Shown here: piece after piece, positions 58,795 through 64,000 of the stretch
Position numbering within the stretch: position 1 is the stretch's first letter
Layout: each line of letters begins with the position of its first letter
NCBI GenBank assembly: GCA_027422505.1
Contig: JAPQWV010000001.1
Span: forward strand, 558,001 to 622,000
Length of the DNA stretch: 64,000 bases
DNA from: Craterostigma plantagineum
Taxonomy: Eukaryota > Streptophyta > Magnoliopsida > Lamiales > Linderniaceae
Reading direction: 5' to 3'
Notes under the pieces: generated by a model
Seen by the model: only the letters and a program-made list of their open reading frames with translations
Told to the model about the DNA's origin: nothing
Database searches by the model: none
Made by a program: the position numbers and the translations under genes

Positions 58795-61700
58795 TCAACA
58801 AGAACGTTCTTGGAAGACGATATTCTTACCGTGCATTCTCTTGACAAATCTATCGAATTCGACGAGGTTTTGTCCTTCTGAGAGATGGGGGCTCAGCCTC
58901 TGATACGTAAAAGTGGTAAGGCTTCTCCCATTTGGATCACCAATGGGCTTTGATTTTTCCAATAGGTGGTTATACCCTTCTCTATCTTGACATACAAATG
59001 AGTTTTCGCTAGCCACTTGTACACTAGTGTCCCAAGCAGCATTTAGAACCTGATTAGTGATTATTAGGATATTGAGAAAAAGCATCATTGAAAGCAAAAG
59101 GATGTGCCGAAATGAGATCCAGAAAATGTCATCCTACGTCGTACAAAACAAATTTATTAACTCGACTAAATATAATAGATTGATGTGGGTTTCTGTTTTG
59201 ATGGACCAGACAAAAATGAATACGACTCATGCCATTGCGATACTTACATGACAAACACAAATTATGTAAAAAGCTTACTTGCCAAGCCCATCCTTCGGGG
59301 TCAGCCAGACACTCCACTTGGTGGTTGATCAAGTGAATTCCAGAGTATGCGAAATATACAGCAGCATCATGCCTCTTCAACATTTGCATGATAGAATCAT
59401 AGCCATTGCGATTTGAAGAATTATAGAATCCAGCAGTTAATTCAGCAGCATGACTAGACGTTTTATACCACCAATGCATCCCCGGTAACTGAACAAATAC
59501 AAGAAAAAGAACTTATTTTTTATGAAGTTACAAACTCAACGTAAGTCACACTGGTTACGCATCGGCGACAACGCGAAATCATGGAACTAGAAGACGGATC
59601 CATTTTCTTTCTTCTAAGCTTGGTCATGTCGAGCTCATAAGTTTGAAGCATCAAAGTGTCTTACCTTTGCAGCGATGCATGTTCCTTCAAACGTTAATTT
59701 GGCTAGAGAAAGCACTGTATCAGCATGGTCAACTAAAACCTGAGAGTACCATGAAAGAAAGAACCTCCCATAGAAGCTGTCATAATCTCCACCATCACAG
59801 AAAAATCCCGTCTCGTGTGGCCTCGAATTGTACGAACCGGTGTTGTCAGGTCCACGTGCCCACAAACGATGTCCTCTTGCTTCAGCTGCCTTAAGCAGGC
59901 TTTTCAACAAATACTGATCGTAGCACTGAAAAAAGAAGTAAAACACGGATAGGCCAATGCTTGAAAGTAAGAGTACAGAAAACACGATGCAGCACTTGCA
60001 GTGAATCTCAACTCTTACAAGTACCTGAAATTCGCCAATACCAGGATATCTCCAACCATGCTTCACGGGATTGGAAGGATATCTCAACTCCCCACACGGT
60101 CCAAGTCCAACTACAATCATAGATATGATACTCCCCTCAAAATACTCATCAAATTCAACGCGAAAGCTTCTCATGTAATCAAAGTACACCTACACCAGTT
60201 TCCAAATTCTACAGTTAATGAGAATAAATTAATATAGGGGAACAGTAGTCTGAATCCTATTTATATTAAATATAACCGATGAACTATTAACGCAATTTTT
60301 CACAAATCTATTTAAATTACCTCAACAGCAGTTCTGCCTCTTAGGATTCTTTCCTTGTCAACTCCCCAAGACAGACATTCTGGGACCCTCCTTCCAGTCT
60401 TATCAGTGAAGAATATGTCAGGATTCCCTCGACCAATTTCAACAACCCAGTGAGGCAGAGGAATGCAAACATCATCCCCAACATTACCACCGCATGCATG
60501 GAAGGACATGACAACCTGTTCACCATAATCGTTTACCAGTTGCTAAGAAAAAAGCCTAAAGAAGGTTGCAGCAACGAGGAAAAATCATTCAACGTAGTAT
60601 TTCGCTCTCTAAATTAACCATATATATATGTTTCATGTCACCATGCAATAGTTTACCTTTTCAAATATCTATCAACTCTTCAACGAGTAAAAGACTCAAA
60701 AGTCAGTGTAAGCATCCAAAATGTTCTAAAATAACATCATTTTGCGTTTAAATAAATTCATTCAGTTATTTATAGGGCAGTGGATAAGAATGCATCTGTT
60801 CAATTGGAGTAGAGGTATTTGATATTTTCCTTGGATGGATAAACTGCCATAGGTTGGGGAATAGCATGATGTTGCTTGCAAGTATACATAGCAAAATAGA
60901 AGCTTCACAGCAACATATATAATGAGGAAATATTAAATGAGAATCACCTGCAGCTTCATTTTGAGGTCCCTTACAATTTGAAATAACTTCTTATAACCAG
61001 TCCAATTATACTCCATTGGAGCATGAGCTTCAACTGCACCCCACCAGCAATTGACAGTAACACCATCTATGTTACTTGATTTCAAGTTTTTCAGTTGCTT
61101 CACCAGACCATCTGGATCAATAAGCTCACACTTCACATCAACAGCACCCAACTGGGAATATAGTGGTTGAACGCATTACCGTGGTGTTGATGTAATAAGG
61201 TAACGGAACAAATAATACAATGCGCTATTGGACGAAGTCAAGCATTGGTCATGGAACAAATCAAGAAATAGCAACATTTTTTCAATGAAAAACATGCAAA
61301 CATATGAAATTGGAAAACGCTGGAAAAAATGGTGATAAACAAATATTATGGACTGCAATCAACAGATACACATAATACTAGCATAGATAACTATGTAACA
61401 TGACTGAAAAGACAAATGTATGATCAGAATTAAAAGTCAAAGGACTCACTGGCAGCATTACATATACAGGAACATAAGGTGTCCCAGCAAGTTCCCGCTC
61501 CTGTGTTGTAGTAGGCACGCCGACAACCTAAAAATCGAAACCCACAACACCAACAGAATGAGCCTCAGACAGCTGACTGCGTAACCTAACCAGCATGCCA
61601 TTCTAATTTACGCATGAGTCACATTTTGGTGTCATGCAGCATTTAAATATGCAATATATTACTGCAATATGAGAAAATAGAAGCAACCTAGTCTCAGTTT

Positions 61701-62573
61701 AGGAAATATTACCTGCCGGTCAACTGAATCAATGGACCCTCCAAGAAGACGATCATTTTGAAGTTCTCCATCCCCAACCATAGATGACGTCTGTGATCTG
61801 GCACCAGCAGATGCATCATAAGGAGATGAAGTAGCTACAAAAGCACCTTTCATCTGAGATAAACTGTAATCTATTGCACTCTGATATCCTGGAGAGATGC
61901 CCCTTAATGAAGTAGGAGAAGTATGCTGTGCTGGCACATGTGACGGAGATGATGTCATCGCTGCAGCTGATGAACTCACAGCAGGTCTTGTGCTCTGCGG
62001 AAGCAAAAATGTTAGCCACACATGTATTTATGACTAGATCTTTGCATATTAATACATGAAGTTTTCTAAAAATAGGACAGGTCTACTGATTCCAAGTCAA
62101 AAACAAAAACCAATATCAATAAGACCAATAATGTGTACCTGCATTTTGGAAGGGAATGTGGTTCCATCTGGAAGAACGACCCAACCTGCCTCCCTTGCCA
62201 AAGCAGTAATTACGTCATTAATGTCAGCTCTAACTCTCAGATTATAGTTTCCATGCCTTCGAAGACCCGCCAAAATCTTAGCAGTGATTGCTCTCCGCTG
62301 TCTCTCGCGTAACTTTGTTCTCTCTTTCTCTTCTTGAGGTCTACACCTCCGACCACCTCCTCCTTGTAGTGGAGTCGGCTGATCATGGTATTGATGGTGG
62401 TGCAAGAACCTATTACTACCGCTGGTCGTTAAAATACCCGCATCAACACCAGTCGACGTAGTTGTCACCATGTTCCTCTCTTCATCTTCCTCATCGTCGT
62501 CGTCATCTTCATCCTTCACATCCATACCCATTTCATCATCATCTTCTTCTTCCGCAGTTCCAAACCTCTGCAT
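58795..62573 (-). CDS. BAM8: BZR1-domain beta-amylase, BAM8-like
   Basis: Nine exons on the minus strand (62139-62573, 61713-61994, 61450-61527, 60948-61151, 60321-60515, 60025-60189, 59665-59925, 59279-59488, 58795-59049) encode 694 residues, close to Arabidopsis BAM8. After an acidic start (EEEDDDEMG) comes a BZR1-type DNA-binding domain at about 70-145 ([28 protein letters not shown] end). A Ser-rich linker follows, then a glycosyl hydrolase 14 domain from about residue 250 ([30 protein letters not shown]). The first catalytic Glu is kept in [10 protein letters not shown]. The second, expected in a CVEL-type motif before LADPEG, is absent: the segment reads [18 protein letters not shown]7/BAM8 proteins act as nuclear transcription regulators and not as starch enzymes; the lost Glu agrees. 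The ATG at 62573 is the first after an in-frame TAG. Confidence 0.88.
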
Positions 62574-64000
62574 AGCTCCTGGTAGAGTATTCTAGTTTCC
62601 CAATTTATCTTGAACTATGAAATGCATAAGCTCTACACGTCATATATTGATCACTATGCAGTTCCGTGTTCATCCTGCAGAAAAGTGAATAGTGCTTCCA
62701 TGATCAGAGAAACCATAGAAATGGACATTGTAATCCACCACAAATGGAATTGAAGTGAATATAGAGAAAGGAAAAACCAATACGTGTCGGGATAAAATGA
62801 CTTGCAAAATTTCAAAACATGAAGATACTCGTTTTGCTCTATGGACAAAGGAAATCCCAGTTTCCCCGTTGATTATCTAAAAGTTGCACTTTCTCAGGTC
62901 ATGTTACCAATACAACAACCTCCTTGCGGCTTACGCACTCACATAGGTAGGTAGGCAACGAAAACACCATTTTGCAATTTATGTCCGAGAGCTGAGACCC
63001 TCTAATTACTACTCACTGATTGTGCTCTATCATCACAATATCTCAGCTGCAACTACAACAGAAATAAAGGCAGAAAAACACAGAGAGACGGAATCACGAG
63101 CAGCTCAACGGCTCAGTCCGAAGAAATCCCCCAAAAAAAAGGACAAAAACGTATGTTCCAACCAATCAGAAAACAAACCGGCAGCGACAGATCGGCCGCC
63201 GACGGCGAAGGAAAGAGAAAAATCAGCCGCGGGTTCTCGCACGAGCGAAGCGCGTGGGGTTGAGTTGGCACGCGAGTTCCGTCGGACGCTTATCCCTGGT
63301 ACGTGCGACTCGTATGCGTGTAAGATGGTCTTGAATTTGACACGAGCGAGAAATTGTCCTGGGACCCACAAGCCATGGGTGGGCTCTCTCTTTTCGACCT
63401 TTCAATTCAACACCCATGCTCGATAAATAGGACCTATTAGTAATAATAAATCTGTGAGGTGGTTAGTTTCGATATTGGTTTTCATCGATTACTTGTAAAT
63501 AAGGGCACGAATTACGTGAAACATTTCAATATTTGCTATTTTGTTGAAGTTACCAATCACCAAAATGCTCATACATGCATCAAGCGTGTCTTACGCTAAT
63601 AAATAAGGAAAATGTCAATAACTAATGCTAAAAATCTAATAAGCAAACACGGATTAAAAAGGGCAAATATTCATAAATACGATAATCCTTTAAAACAAGC
63701 TATTGGCGAGCACATGAATAGAAGCTACAATCCTCGTCTGATACACATTCAAAGCTCAGCTCAGAAAGTAAACAAAAGAAAGCATCCATCCCTATATACA
63801 GCAACTTCAAATTATACAATCAAGAATGGCACAATCCCTGAATGGAGAAACTATCTTAAGGGTTAGCTAACAAAGCAGGGCCCAAAAAATAACCAAGAAT
63901 CGATCAAACCCCATTCGCCTAACAGGGAGAATCAGCCTTAAAGCACCCGCAAAGGCAATCGAGCCCACGAAACAAAATGGCTTTCTTTGTAAGATATCTT
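62574..64000. other. BAM8-like upstream region and window end
   Basis: 1.4 kb with no gene I can support. 62574-63100 should contain BAM8-like leader sequence, possibly with 5' UTR introns. A GC-richer patch at 63170-63330 may be the promoter and contains a TACGTGCG core near 63300. The last 500 bp are AT-rich and could be the 3' side of a gene beyond the window; short open frames there show no recognisable domain. Confidence 0.4.

Noticed and set aside
63022..63426. 134-codon frame upstream of the BAM8-like gene
   Set aside because: Low-complexity composition, no domain, overlaps the GC-rich putative promoter. A competing antisense frame of similar quality exists.

Overview
The window is nuclear DNA of a flowering plant, most likely a eudicot. 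It has multi-exon genes with GT-AG introns, nuclear tRNA genes, and plant-specific families: a PLS-class PPR protein, a CYP704-type P450, an SBT4-type subtilase, remorin, and a BZR1-domain beta-amylase. It also carries a Ty1/copia element, a Helitron and several MITEs. Nothing prokaryotic or plastid-like was seen. An asterid source is only a guess.

Positions 1-41176 hold two head-to-tail copies of one segment. Copy 1 is 1-18346 and its left edge lies outside the window. Copy 2 is 18347-41176. Each carries, in order: a PPR gene (-), tRNA-Lys(CTT) (-), a CYP704-like P450 (+), D-2-hydroxyacid dehydrogenase gene A (+), a 3.4-kb non-autonomous Helitron holding captured saccharopine dehydrogenase exons (-), dehydrogenase gene B (+), an SBT4.14-like subtilase (+), an ARM-repeat gene (+) and PEX11 (+). 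The copies are almost identical. They differ mainly by single-base, mostly homopolymer indels, and by a 4021-bp block missing from copy 1 that removes the end of the subtilase and the start of the ARM gene. Coding integrity is split. The P450 reads through only in copy 1. Gene A, the subtilase and PEX11 read through only in copy 2. Gene B is intact in both. This is either a very recent tandem duplication or a false duplication in the assembly, and the sequence alone cannot decide.

From 41177 onward the sequence is single copy: AIR synthase (purine synthesis, +), phosphomannomutase (GDP-mannose supply, +) with a 6.9-kb Sirevirus-like copia element antisense in its first intron, remorin (-), tRNA-Cys(GCA) (-), ribosomal protein eL36 (-), a Tourist-like MITE, and a 694-residue BZR1/beta-amylase fusion of the BAM8 type (-) that has lost one catalytic Glu.

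The genes form no operon-like system. This is an ordinary plant gene neighbourhood. The interesting parts are structural: the duplication and its junctions, Helitron gene capture, the retrotransposon in an essential gene's intron, and the diverged beta-amylase. I found no convincing undescribed biological system.
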